17,345 nt of DNA from JAVBQJ01 sp045532655 (GTDB lineage Bacteria > Verrucomicrobiota > Lentisphaeria > Victivallales > Victivallaceae): positions 1-17,345 of the forward strand of contig JAZSGI010000108.1 in the NCBI GenBank assembly GCA_045532655.1, in the 5' to 3' direction. The notes under the pieces were generated by a model that saw only the letters and a list, made by a program, of their open reading frames with translations, did no database searches and was not told the origin of the DNA. The number at the start of each line of letters is the position of its first letter. The stretch's first letter is position 1. Shown here in pieces: positions 6,503 to 13,490 of this stretch. The position numbers and the translations under genes are program-made.

Positions 6503-7807
6503 ATGAGTGAAATTACCAAAGAATCTTTTATCGTCGACAGGCTCGGAGAGTGTACCATAGATTCTCCCCTTGATATGGTTGATTTTATAAATGAGGGTGA
6601 ACGCATCGTTTATTCGCCGTATATTTCCACCCTTGCCAGCAATATCGGCGACATCTGGAGTTTTGAGCTTGCCGGTCCCTCTGCTAAAATTTATCACGAT
6701 CCGGCATGGACAAAGGCTGCAATCGTTACCGCCGGTGGACTCTGTCCCGGTCTGAACGATGTTATAAAGGCTCTTACCAGAACTTTGCTGCGCCAGTACA
6801 ATGTCCCGGTAGTTTACGGTATCAAATACGGTTACAGGGGGCTGAATCCAAAATTCAAACTCGAACCCATCGTATTGACTGATGATGATGTCGACCCCAT
6901 CCATTCTGTCGGCGGCTCCATCCTGGGCAGTTCCCGCGGTGAACAGCCGGTGGATGTGATGGTGGAAACCCTTGCCAGAAAAAATATCAATATGCTTTTC
7001 TGTATCGGCGGCGACGGCACGCTGCGCTGCGCCCACGAAATTGCGGCGGAAATAAAACGCAGAAAACTTGCCATAAGTGTGATCGGCGTACCCAAAACCA
7101 TCGACAATGATATTGAGTTTATTGACAAAACATTCGGTTTTGAAACTGCCGTTTATATGTGCAACCAGTTTATTGCCGGGGCACATGCTGAAGCCAAGGG
7201 AGCGTATAATGGTGTGGGGCTTATCAAGGTGATGGGTCGGGATTCCGGTTTTATTGCAGCCTATGCAACTCTTGCCAACAGTGATATCAATTACTGCCTT
7301 GTGCCGGAGGCTGAATTCCAGCTGGAGGGGGATTCCCCCAATGCCCTCCTGCCGCATCTGGAACGGCGTCTTGAGGCCAAAAAACATGCGGTCATCATAG
7401 TTGCAGAGGGTGCCGGGCAGAACCTTTTCAGCGATAAAAGTGAGGTCAGAGATGCTTCCGGCAACAAACTCCACAAAGATATCGGGGTCTTTCTCAAGGA
7501 GCGTATAACTTCGTATTTCAAAGCAAAAGGCAAAGAGATCTCTGTAAAATACTTTGATCCATCTTATATGATCCGCAGTGTCCCGGCTCTGGGAACTGAT
7601 GCAGTTTTCTGCCAGATGCTTGCCCAGAATGCTGTTCATGCCGCAATGACAGGTCATACAGATATGGTGGTGGGACACTGGAACGAAAACTTTACCTATG
7701 TGCCTATTGCCTTGGCAACCCGTAAACGCAAGACTATAGATCAGAAAGGCCAGCTCTGGAACAGTGTCAAACTCGGCAGCTGCCTTTACAGCGAGGATTA
7801 CAAATAA
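6503..7807 (+). CDS. pfkA: 6-phosphofructokinase, group II type, predicted ATP-dependent
   Basis: A 434-residue protein; GGAGG lies 10 bases before the ATG. It phosphorylates fructose 6-phosphate to fructose 1,6-bisphosphate in glycolysis. Visible motifs are GGLCPGLN (79-85 region), GGDGT (169-173), PKTIDND (197-203), MGRDSGF (244-250) and an AEGAGQ segment near 300. The N-terminal extension of about 70 residues before the first beta strand and the Lys in PKTID belong to the long, PPi-related group. The Gly at residue 172 (GGDGT rather than GGDDT) is the residue associated with ATP as phosphoryl donor, as in trypanosome and Entamoeba-like ATP-PFKs. It is first in a five-gene operon and its stop overlaps the next start by one base. 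The phosphoryl donor is inferred from motifs only. A 443-codon open frame antisense to it is considered a shadow. Confidence 0.92.
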   Translation: MSEITKESFIVDRLGECTIDSPLDMVDFINEGERIVYSPYISTLASNIGDIWSFELAGPSAKIYHDPAWTKAAIVTAGGLCPGLNDVIKALTRTLLRQYNVPVVYGIKYGYRGLNPKFKLEPIVLTDDDVDPIHSVGGSILGSSRGEQPVDVMVETLARKNINMLFCIGGDGTLRCAHEIAAEIKRRKLAISVIGVPKTIDNDIEFIDKTFGFETAVYMCNQFIAGAHAEAKGAYNGVGLIKVMGRDSGFIAAYATLANSDINYCLVPEAEFQLEGDSPNALLPHLERRLEAKKHAVIIVAEGAGQNLFSDKSEVRDASGNKLHKDIGVFLKERITSYFKAKGKEISVKYFDPSYMIRSVPALGTDAVFCQMLAQNAVHAAMTGHTDMVVGHWNENFTYVPIALATRKRKTIDQKGQLWNSVKLGSCLYSEDYK

Positions 7808-8223
7808 TGAAATCATACAGAAAAGAATTGGCAGTCAGATTGCCTGCCCGGCGTGGGTTTGTGAATATTACCGGCGAATGTGAGGACGCTTTGCGGGAAT
7901 CCGGGGTGAAAGAAGGATTTCTCCTTTGCAATGCCATGCACATAACTGCATCGGTATTCATCAATGATGATGAAGCGGGTTTGCATGCCGATTTTGAACG
8001 GTGGCTGCAGAAACTTGCTCCGGAACAGCCTTACGATCAATACGACCATAACGGTTTTGAAGATAATGCCGATGCCCATATGAAGCGGCAGATCATGGGA
8101 CGTGAAGTTGTCGTTGCAATAACTGACGGCAGACTTGATTTCGGTCCGTGGGAACAGATTTTTTATGGCGAATTTGACGGCAAACGTTCCAAGCGTATCC
8201 TTATAAAAATCATAGGAGAGTAA
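7807..8223 (+). CDS. yjbQ: YjbQ/UPF0047 family protein
   Basis: A 138-residue protein, the usual length for the family. The start at 7807 shares a base with the pfk stop (TAATG), with GAGG upstream. Conserved family stretches are visible: HITASVFINDDEAGL (about 45-59), YDHNGFEDNADAHMKRQIMG (about 78-97), GRLDFGPWEQIFYGEFDG (about 107-124) and the C-terminal KRILIKIIGE. The His/Glu/Asp residues of these stretches form a metal-like site in known structures. Members can complement thiamine-phosphate synthase loss weakly in E. coli, but the true role is not settled. Nothing around it (glycolysis, MBL fold, pseudokinase) points to thiamine synthesis. Confidence 0.9.
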   Translation: MKSYRKELAVRLPARRGFVNITGECEDALRESGVKEGFLLCNAMHITASVFINDDEAGLHADFERWLQKLAPEQPYDQYDHNGFEDNADAHMKRQIMGREVVVAITDGRLDFGPWEQIFYGEFDGKRSKRILIKIIGE

Positions 8224-8233
8224 GCTGCAGAAA

Positions 8234-9037
8234 ATGAGTGTTCCTTTTACTATTCATCTGCTTGGTTCTGGTTCAAAGGGGAATTCCGTTGCTTTGGCGT
8301 GCGGTGATGAGATACTGCTGGTTGATGCCGGTTTTTCCCGCCGGGAACTTGAACGGCGCATGAATTTGTGCGGTCTTGACCCTGCCGGGGTCAAAGCTGT
8401 GCTGCTTACCCATGAACACTCCGATCACATGCAGGGTTGCCGGGTCTTCTGCAATTCCAGAAAAGTTCCCCTTTATGTGACCGGTCCTGCATGCGATGTT
8501 ATGGCGGATGATGGCGTGCTGCCGGAGCATTCACTTGTGAATATCTTTGCTCCGGGGATCGATTTTGCTGTAGGGGGATTTGAGGTACGCTCTTTCCGTA
8601 TCGGTCATGATGCTGCCGAGCCTGTAGGATTTGTTATCCGCAGAGCCGGAGCTGCCGCCAGAGTAGGTGTTGCCACGGATATGGGGCATATGCGGGAACA
8701 TATAGCCGCAGAGCTTTGCGATTGCGATGTGTTGGTGATCGAAAGCAACTATTGCGAAGATATGCTTGAAGCCTCCGACCGGGATATACGGCTGAAGACC
8801 CGTATCCGTTCCGCCAGAGGCCATTTGGACAATACTGAATGTATGGAGGTTTTGCCGCAGCTTATCGGTGAACGGACGAAAATGGTTTATTTCGCCCATA
8901 TCTCACAGGAATGTAACAGCTATGACCTGGTACGGGAACTTGCCCGGAAGTCTATCGGCGGCAAAGTTGATTTTATCGTCGCAGAACAGGCGGTTCCCTC
9001 CCGCGGGTTTGAAATACTGCAGGGGAGGCTGCTTTGA
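8234..9037 (+). CDS. Metallo-beta-lactamase-fold protein, YycJ/WalJ-like
   Basis: A 267-residue soluble protein. GGAGAG overlaps the preceding stop, about 14 bases from the ATG, so spacing is loose. It opens with HLLGSGSKGNS (8-18), the hallmark of the YycJ branch, and has the metal-binding motif THEHSDH (59-65). Further metal ligands are likely in RIGHDA (about 122-127), ATDMG (about 147) and YFAHISQECNS near 220. The fold binds two metal ions and is hydrolytic; relatives include the WalJ/YycJ proteins of Gram-positive bacteria, reported as exonuclease-like and linked to DNA repair or cell-wall control. It lies 10 bases after yjbQ, and its stop overlaps the next start, so it is co-translated with the pseudokinase. 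Confidence 0.88.
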   Translation: MSVPFTIHLLGSGSKGNSVALACGDEILLVDAGFSRRELERRMNLCGLDPAGVKAVLLTHEHSDHMQGCRVFCNSRKVPLYVTGPACDVMADDGVLPEHSLVNIFAPGIDFAVGGFEVRSFRIGHDAAEPVGFVIRRAGAAARVGVATDMGHMREHIAAELCDCDVLVIESNYCEDMLEASDRDIRLKTRIRSARGHLDNTECMEVLPQLIGERTKMVYFAHISQECNSYDLVRELARKSIGGKVDFIVAEQAVPSRGFEILQGRLL

Positions 9038-9990
9038 TGGATTTACAGACAGATTTGCAGAGATTGATCGAAAACGGCGCAGTCAAGGCTGGAAAGGTGA
9101 GGTGTGCCAGTTGTGATCAGAAATTTGATTGTTCCGAAATGCCGCCTCTGGAGCCTTTTGCATGCCCTGCGTGCGGCGTGGAACTGGTGACACCGCTTAC
9201 TTTCGGGGATTTTCAGCTTTGCAGTCTGCTGCACAAGGGAAAAAAAGCCTCCATATATATGGCGCAGGATTGTACTCTTTCCCGCAATGTCGCATTAAAA
9301 ATCCCGCTGAATATTGAGGATAACGAATATTATCACCAGTGTTTTTCGGCTCTTGCCCAAAATGCCCATCCGGGGATTTTGTGGGTGTACAAGTTTGTTC
9401 AGATCGGAAACCTCTGCTGCGGGGCTTTGCAGTACATGGATCTGGGCAGCTGCCGCAATGCCACAGAATTGCGCCGCCGTTTCGGCAGCGGGGCTGTTCT
9501 TGACAGCCTGCTCCCGGTGGCAAGGGCGTTGGAACAACTGGAAATAAACGGTAAAACGCACAGGGATATCTGCCCGGTAAACCTGCTTTGCAGCAGTGCC
9601 GGGGAGATCCGTATGACAAATATACACCCCGGCGGCGAAGATGAGTGGGATAATTTCCCCCGCCACTGGCGTTATCAGGCACCGGAGTCGTTGAGGAATA
9701 TGGAGTTTTCCGCAGCATCCGATGTATACAGTTTCTGTATTTCTGTTTATGAAATATTATGCAGTGTTTATCCTTTCAGAAATGCAGGAAATCCTGACGA
9801 TCTGCTGGAACTTATCGAGCTTCAGAGGCCGGCGGCGTTGTCAAATCTCAATCCGCAGATACCTGATGTTCTTGCCGACACCCTCAATGCCGGTATGGAA
9901 GCTGCTCCTGCCAACAGACCACCGGCAGGCGAGATCGTCAGAAGTATGCGGAAAGCCATGGCGGAAATTATGGAACGTGAATTATCTTGA
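9037..9990 (+). CDS. Zinc-ribbon protein kinase-like protein, probable pseudokinase
   Basis: A 317-residue protein; ATG 9037 overlaps the previous stop (TGATG) and has GGGGAGG about eight bases upstream. An in-frame TTG at 9034 is less likely. Residues 23-46 form a zinc ribbon (C23-x2-C26 and C43-x2-C46). From 57 on it follows the Ser/Thr kinase fold: VALK with Lys88, THRDICPVN (174-182, keeping Asp177 and Asn182), APE (215-217), SDVYSF (228-233) and an Arg near 294. Two essential motifs are lost: the glycine loop reads LLHKGKKASIY (64-74) and the DFG position reads NIH (195-197), so the Mg-binding Asp is Asn. ATP binding or transfer is therefore probably weak or absent. It may act as a scaffold or sensor. 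No membrane helix is seen, so it is cytoplasmic. Confidence 0.8.
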   Translation: MDLQTDLQRLIENGAVKAGKVRCASCDQKFDCSEMPPLEPFACPACGVELVTPLTFGDFQLCSLLHKGKKASIYMAQDCTLSRNVALKIPLNIEDNEYYHQCFSALAQNAHPGILWVYKFVQIGNLCCGALQYMDLGSCRNATELRRRFGSGAVLDSLLPVARALEQLEINGKTHRDICPVNLLCSSAGEIRMTNIHPGGEDEWDNFPRHWRYQAPESLRNMEFSAASDVYSFCISVYEILCSVYPFRNAGNPDDLLELIELQRPAALSNLNPQIPDVLADTLNAGMEAAPANRPPAGEIVRSMRKAMAEIMERELS

Positions 9991-10008
9991 CAGGGACAGT
10001 TTAGTATT

Positions 10009-10974
10009 ATGAGCAGAATTGTTGTTACCGGCGGCAGTGGGTTCCTCGGCAGTTATCTTTGCGAAAAACTGCTTGAACAGGGACATGAAGTGATTTGTGT
10101 GGATAATTTCTATACCGGGGCAAAACGCAATGTCTATCATTTGCTTGATAATGTACGTTTTGAACTGTTGCGGCATGATATAACCATGCCGCTGGTGCTG
10201 GAGGCTGATGAAATTTACAATCTGGCGTGTCCGGCAAGTCCGATCCATTATCAGCGGGATTCTGTGCAGACGGTGAAAACCTGTGTGCATGGGGCGATCA
10301 ATATGCTGGAGCTTGCCAGACGAGTCAATGCACGTATATTGCAGGCTTCCACCAGCGAAGTTTATGGTGATCCCTCGGAACATCCCCAGCGGGAAAGCTA
10401 CAATGGCAATGTGAATCCCATTGGCCCCCGTTCATGTTATGATGAGGGTAAACGGTGTGCGGAGACACTCTTCTGCAGTTTCAATCATCAATGGGGCGTG
10501 CGGACAAAAATAGTCCGGATCTTCAATACTTACGGGCCGCGGATGCACCCCAAGGACGGCAGGGTGGTGAGTAATTTTATCCTGCAGGCTCTGCGCAACC
10601 GCAAAATAACCCTCTACGGCGACGGTATGCAGACAAGAAGTTTCTGTTATCGTGATGACCTGGTGGATGCCATGATGCGGATGATGGCAACTCCGGATGA
10701 AGTTATCGGCCCCGTTAATATCGGCAACCCGGGTGAATTTACCATCAGGGAGTTGGCGGAACTTATTATCGAACTGTCAGGCTCCCGTTCAACCTTTGAA
10801 TTTCTACCGCTGCCGGCAGATGACCCCAGACAACGCAAGCCGGATATTACAAGAGCAGGGGAGCTGCTCGGCTGGAAACCGGTCACGCCATTGCGGGAAG
10901 GACTTGTCCGTACAATAGAGTACTTTGACGAGTTGCTCAGGACGGAGCCTGATTTTTGTGCCGACCCGGAATGA
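10009..10974 (+). CDS. UDP-glucuronate decarboxylase-type NAD-dependent sugar nucleotide enzyme (UXS-like)
   Basis: A 321-residue extended short-chain dehydrogenase. Visible are the NAD loop GGSGFLGS (8-15), ACPASPIHYQ (73-82), STSEVYGDP (114-122) with the catalytic Ser/Thr, and YDEGKR (144-149) with Tyr144 and Lys148, then RIFNTYGPRMHPKDGRVVSN. This set, in particular NLACPASPIHYQ and SCYDEGKR, is typical of UDP-glucuronate decarboxylase, which makes UDP-xylose for polysaccharide or glycan synthesis. A related dTDP-glucose dehydratase or UDP-glucuronate epimerase is the less likely alternative. The ribosome site is weak (AGGGA, 12 bases upstream). It is last in the pfk operon, 18 bases after the pseudokinase. 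Confidence 0.85.
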   Translation: MSRIVVTGGSGFLGSYLCEKLLEQGHEVICVDNFYTGAKRNVYHLLDNVRFELLRHDITMPLVLEADEIYNLACPASPIHYQRDSVQTVKTCVHGAINMLELARRVNARILQASTSEVYGDPSEHPQRESYNGNVNPIGPRSCYDEGKRCAETLFCSFNHQWGVRTKIVRIFNTYGPRMHPKDGRVVSNFILQALRNRKITLYGDGMQTRSFCYRDDLVDAMMRMMATPDEVIGPVNIGNPGEFTIRELAELIIELSGSRSTFEFLPLPADDPRQRKPDITRAGELLGWKPVTPLREGLVRTIEYFDELLRTEPDFCADPE

Positions 10975-10982
10975 GGTTCCGG
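10966..10982 (+). other. Small hairpin over the stop codon of the UXS-like gene
   Basis: CCGGAA (10966-10971) pairs with TTCCGG (10977-10982) around a five-base loop that contains the TGA stop. No T-run follows, so it is not a standard intrinsic terminator; it could stabilise the 3' end of the operon mRNA. Confidence 0.35.
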
Positions 10983-11080
10983 AAAATTCAGAGTATACAG
11001 AGTAATATTAAAATAATTCACAATAGTTAAGTAAATCATTAATAAATAAAATTATTTTGAAAAAAATTATGTATTTTCTC

Positions 11081-11108
11081 TTGAATTATTTTGTTGCTGT
11101 GGTATAAT
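11081..11108 (+). promoter_or_regulatory. Promoter of the small HTH gene
   Basis: TTGAAT (11081-11086), a 16-base spacer, TATAAT (11103-11108), in an A-T rich 215-base gap (10975-11189) that holds no gene. Transcription near 11115 gives a leader of about 75 bases before the HTH gene. Confidence 0.65.
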
Positions 11109-11189
11109 AATTGGTGCAGAAGCAGAAAATCTGTATGATCACTGTATTCTGACAATCAATAAGCAACAATAAAACAAGGAGAAAAAATT

Positions 11190-11369
11190 ATGAATGCATT
11201 GGCTTTGATGCTGCAAGCCAGAAAAGTCAGCCAGCGGAGTATAGCAAAATCTCTGGGAATCACAGAGTCAGCTGTCTCACAGCAATTGAAAAACGGTATA
11301 CGTTCCATGCGTACAGCCCGTAAATATGCCCTTGTACTTGAATGTAATCCCTATTTGCTGCTGGATTGA
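11190..11369 (+). CDS. Short helix-turn-helix DNA-binding protein (59 residues)
   Basis: A small gene with a textbook AAGGAG ribosome site (11176-11181) eight bases before the ATG. The 59-residue product is almost entirely one HTH: SQRSIAKSLGITESAVSQQL (residues 14-33) has the spacing, the small residue before the turn and the Val/Ser-Gln recognition helix of XRE/Cro-type proteins. The rest is a further short helix ending in YLLLD. It lacks room for a sensing domain, so it would act as a simple dimeric repressor or anti-repressor, as Cro-type proteins do. It is followed after 15 bases by a cysteine-rich second gene and they are probably co-transcribed. The closest family is unknown. Confidence 0.75.
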   Translation: MNALALMLQARKVSQRSIAKSLGITESAVSQQLKNGIRSMRTARKYALVLECNPYLLLD

Positions 11370-11384
11370 TTGCTGGGTGGTGTT

Positions 11385-11843
11385 ATGAAGTGTTATGGTA
11401 AATTTTTCAACAAATTGCCCTCCTGTGCCGCCTGTGAACTGCATAAATGGTGTGCCGGAGCCGCTGATCCGTATCTTATAAGTTCCCACATGAGCGAATA
11501 CGATGACGGCCGCAAGGTGAATGTGGAGAACTCTCTGGCGCACCCGGCTGCGGCAGAACCGGAGAAAAAGGCGAATAAATGCCGTAAATTTTTTACCCGC
11601 AACGAAATGCTTATGGTGATAAATGCCTTGCTGCGAATGGATCTTGCCACAATAGATATCCTTTACGAAAAACTCCGGAATCCGGGATTGTGCATCACCC
11701 GTCTCGGCCGCCGTAAACACCTGCCCCGGCAGCGTATATACAGCCATTTGCACCGTGCTTTCAGGATTTTGCCTGAATTGCGTGTCGCCACCGGGGTGGA
11801 TTACGGGTACAACAGTAATGCCGCCAAAAATCCGGTTGTCTGA
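11385..11843 (+). CDS. Hypothetical protein with N-terminal Cys cluster and C-terminal helical, HTH-like region
   Basis: A 152-residue protein, not recognised. The ATG at 11385 has GGTGG a few bases before it; an in-frame TTG at 11370 directly follows the stop of the HTH gene and is an alternative start. Cys3, Cys14, Cys17 and Cys23 (pattern C-x10-C-x2-C-x5-C) could hold zinc or an iron-sulphur cluster. A charged linker (about 45-70) follows. Residues 74-128 look helical, and LGRRKHLPRQRIYSHLHRAF (about 107-126) resembles the second helix pair of a sigma-region-4 or LuxR-type HTH ('RQRI' as recognition helix). No membrane segment or signal peptide is seen. Paired with the small HTH gene under one promoter, it is most likely part of a regulatory module. 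Confidence 0.6.
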   Translation: MKCYGKFFNKLPSCAACELHKWCAGAADPYLISSHMSEYDDGRKVNVENSLAHPAAAEPEKKANKCRKFFTRNEMLMVINALLRMDLATIDILYEKLRNPGLCITRLGRRKHLPRQRIYSHLHRAFRILPELRVATGVDYGYNSNAAKNPVV

Positions 11844-11873
11844 CAAAGCTGATAAAAAAATAGTTCCGGTCAT

Positions 11874-11902
11874 TTGAAAATGAGTAATTCAGGTAGTATA
11901 TT
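11874..11902 (+). promoter_or_regulatory. Promoter of the purF-like gene
   Basis: TTGAAA (11874-11879), a 17-base spacer, TATATT (11897-11902). Transcription should begin near 11909, giving a leader of about 150 bases before the ATG at 12061. Confidence 0.65.
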
Positions 11903-11910
11903 ATTGTCAG

Positions 11911-11990
11911 TTATTACGGCAACGGAGATGATGTTCCCATTGCCGTGGGCTCTTTGCCGGAGTGAGATAGACGTAATGTATTGCCGTACA
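11911..11990 (+). promoter_or_regulatory. Structured leader with three hairpins sharing the loop TTGCCG
   Basis: The untranslated leader of the purF-like gene holds three small inverted repeats, each enclosing TTGCCG: CCCA-TTGCCG-TGGG (11936-11949), CTC-TTTGCCG-GAG (11950-11962) and TGTA-TTGCCG-TACA (11977-11990). Just upstream, CGGCAA (11917-11922, within TACGGCAA) is the exact complement of the loop, so it could pair with any of them and form alternative structures. Stems are only three to four pairs. It matches no riboswitch class I could place. TTGCCG is a frequent hexamer in this genome, which lowers the weight. No terminator T-run lies between the hairpins and the start codon. Confidence 0.4.
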
Positions 11991-12060
11991 CAGCCGGTGC
12001 CTGCATAGCGTTTTCACCCTGCAGGAATTATGGATTTGAATCAATTAAAAGTGGTGATTT

Positions 12061-13488
12061 ATGGGCGGTTTTTTTGGTGTTGTCAGCGCAACAGAATGTG
12101 TTGCCGATTTGTTTTATGGTACAGATTATCATTCACACCTCGGCACAAAGCGCGGGGGCATGGCTGTTGTTTCCCCCGGATCAAGGATCTTGCGCAAAAT
12201 ACATGACATCAGTAATACGCAATTCCGTTCCAAATTTGACAATGATCTGGAAAATTTTGAGGGTAATGCCGGTATCGGTGTTATAAGTGATTATGAGGAT
12301 CAGCCGCTTGTTATTACAAGCCACCACGGATCTTATGCTATTGTAACTGTCGGGCGCATCAATAATATTCAGGAACTGGCAGCAGAATTGTTTGAAGCCG
12401 GATTTTCGCACTTTTCGGAAAGCGGGAAGGGCGGTCTCAATCCCACGGAAATGGTTGCCGCTCTTATAAACCGCTGCGACAGTATAGTTGATGGTATAGA
12501 ATATGCCCAGAAACGTATCGACGGGTCATGTTCGGTTCTTATACTTTGTGAAGACTGTATTTATGCTGCCCGCGACCGTTTCGGGCGTACTCCCGTGGTC
12601 ATTGGGGAAAAAGAGGGGGCGATGGCTGTGTCCATGGAAACGACAGCATTCCCCAACCTTGATTATACATTCAAGCATGAACTCGGACCGGGCGAAATCG
12701 TCCAGCTGTACAGTGATAAACTTATTCAGAAAAAAGCTCCGGGAAATATAAATCAGATATGCGCTTTCCTCTGGGTCTATTACGGTTATCCATCCAGCTG
12801 TTATCACGGTATAAATACCGAAACTGTGCGTTACAAAAACGGTGAATTCCTGGCTGCGGATGAGGGCCCGACCGATGTTGATACTATTTGCGGTATTCCC
12901 GACTCCGGAGTCGCTCATGCCATCGGATTTTCCAATGCAGCCCATAAACCTTACCAGAGGTCTTTTGTGAAATATACGCCAACATGGGCGAGGAGTTTTA
13001 TGCCTCAGAACCAGAAAATGCGCAGTCTTGTGGCAAGAATGAAACTTATTCCAATAGTGGAACAGATAGCCGGGAAAAAACTTCTTTTCTGCGATGATTC
13101 CATTGTCCGCGGTACCCAGCTTAAGGATACAGTTGGCAGACTTTACCGGAGGGGCGCATTGGAAGTGCATATGCGTTCTGCATCACCGCCGCTTGTTTAC
13201 GGGTGCAAATTTTTGAACTTTTCCACTTCCCGTTCGGAACTGGATCTTGCTGCCCGCAGGTCGATCGCAAGGATCGAGGGGCATGACCCGGATGATGCGA
13301 CAGTGGCAGAGTATACCGTTTTCGGGTCGGAGAAATATAATATGATGGTGGAAGGGGTCAGGAAAGAATTGAATCTTACCTCTCTGCGTTTCCAGAAGCT
13401 GGAAAGGCTCATTGAGGCCATCGGATTGCCCCGTGAACAGATCTGTACCTATTGCTGGACGGGAACAGAGCCGGAAACAAAAGACTGA
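12061..13488 (+). CDS. PurF-like amidophosphoribosyltransferase lacking the N-terminal nucleophilic cysteine
   Basis: A 475-residue protein with the two-domain layout of glutamine PRPP amidotransferase, the first enzyme of purine synthesis. The Ntn glutaminase half has DYHSHLGTKRGGMAV (22-36) and ARDRFGRTPVVIG (170-182). The phosphoribosyltransferase half has GIPDSGVAHA (278-287) and the PRPP loop LLFCDDSIVRGTQ (341-353). Cysteines 234, 382, 462 and 465 fall at the positions of the four 4Fe-4S ligands of the B. subtilis type. The start reads MGGFFG where PurF has MCGI/VxG: the catalytic Cys is Gly, so glutamine hydrolysis is not expected. It would have to use free ammonia or another amine. 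Similar MGGFFG paralogs exist in Bacteroides and Firmicutes, so this is a subfamily trait and not damage. The ribosome site is weak (GTGGTGA). Confidence 0.88.
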   Translation: MGGFFGVVSATECVADLFYGTDYHSHLGTKRGGMAVVSPGSRILRKIHDISNTQFRSKFDNDLENFEGNAGIGVISDYEDQPLVITSHHGSYAIVTVGRINNIQELAAELFEAGFSHFSESGKGGLNPTEMVAALINRCDSIVDGIEYAQKRIDGSCSVLILCEDCIYAARDRFGRTPVVIGEKEGAMAVSMETTAFPNLDYTFKHELGPGEIVQLYSDKLIQKKAPGNINQICAFLWVYYGYPSSCYHGINTETVRYKNGEFLAADEGPTDVDTICGIPDSGVAHAIGFSNAAHKPYQRSFVKYTPTWARSFMPQNQKMRSLVARMKLIPIVEQIAGKKLLFCDDSIVRGTQLKDTVGRLYRRGALEVHMRSASPPLVYGCKFLNFSTSRSELDLAARRSIARIEGHDPDDATVAEYTVFGSEKYNMMVEGVRKELNLTSLRFQKLERLIEAIGLPREQICTYCWTGTEPETKD

Positions 13489-13490
13489 TA

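Noticed and set aside
6485..7816. A 443-codon open frame antisense to pfk
   Set aside because: The plus strand encodes a complete phosphofructokinase with all motifs and a good ribosome site; the antisense translation has no recognisable domain and reflects codon bias.
10966..10982. Intrinsic terminator after the UXS-like gene
   Set aside because: The hairpin is real but no T-run follows, so it is listed only as a hairpin.
11924..11990. Fluoride (crcB) riboswitch, suggested by GATGATGTTCCC
   Set aside because: The downstream partner strand (a TGATGAC-like segment complementary to the first stem) is missing and the downstream gene is not a fluoride exporter.
11928..12008. Leader peptide starting at the ATGATG in the purF-like leader
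   Set aside because: GGAG is directly against the ATG, too close for normal initiation, and the 26-27 codon product shows no regulatory codon run.
12526..13170. A 214-codon minus-strand frame inside the purF-like gene
   Set aside because: It is a shadow of a clearly conserved coding frame on the plus strand, with no ribosome site or domain.
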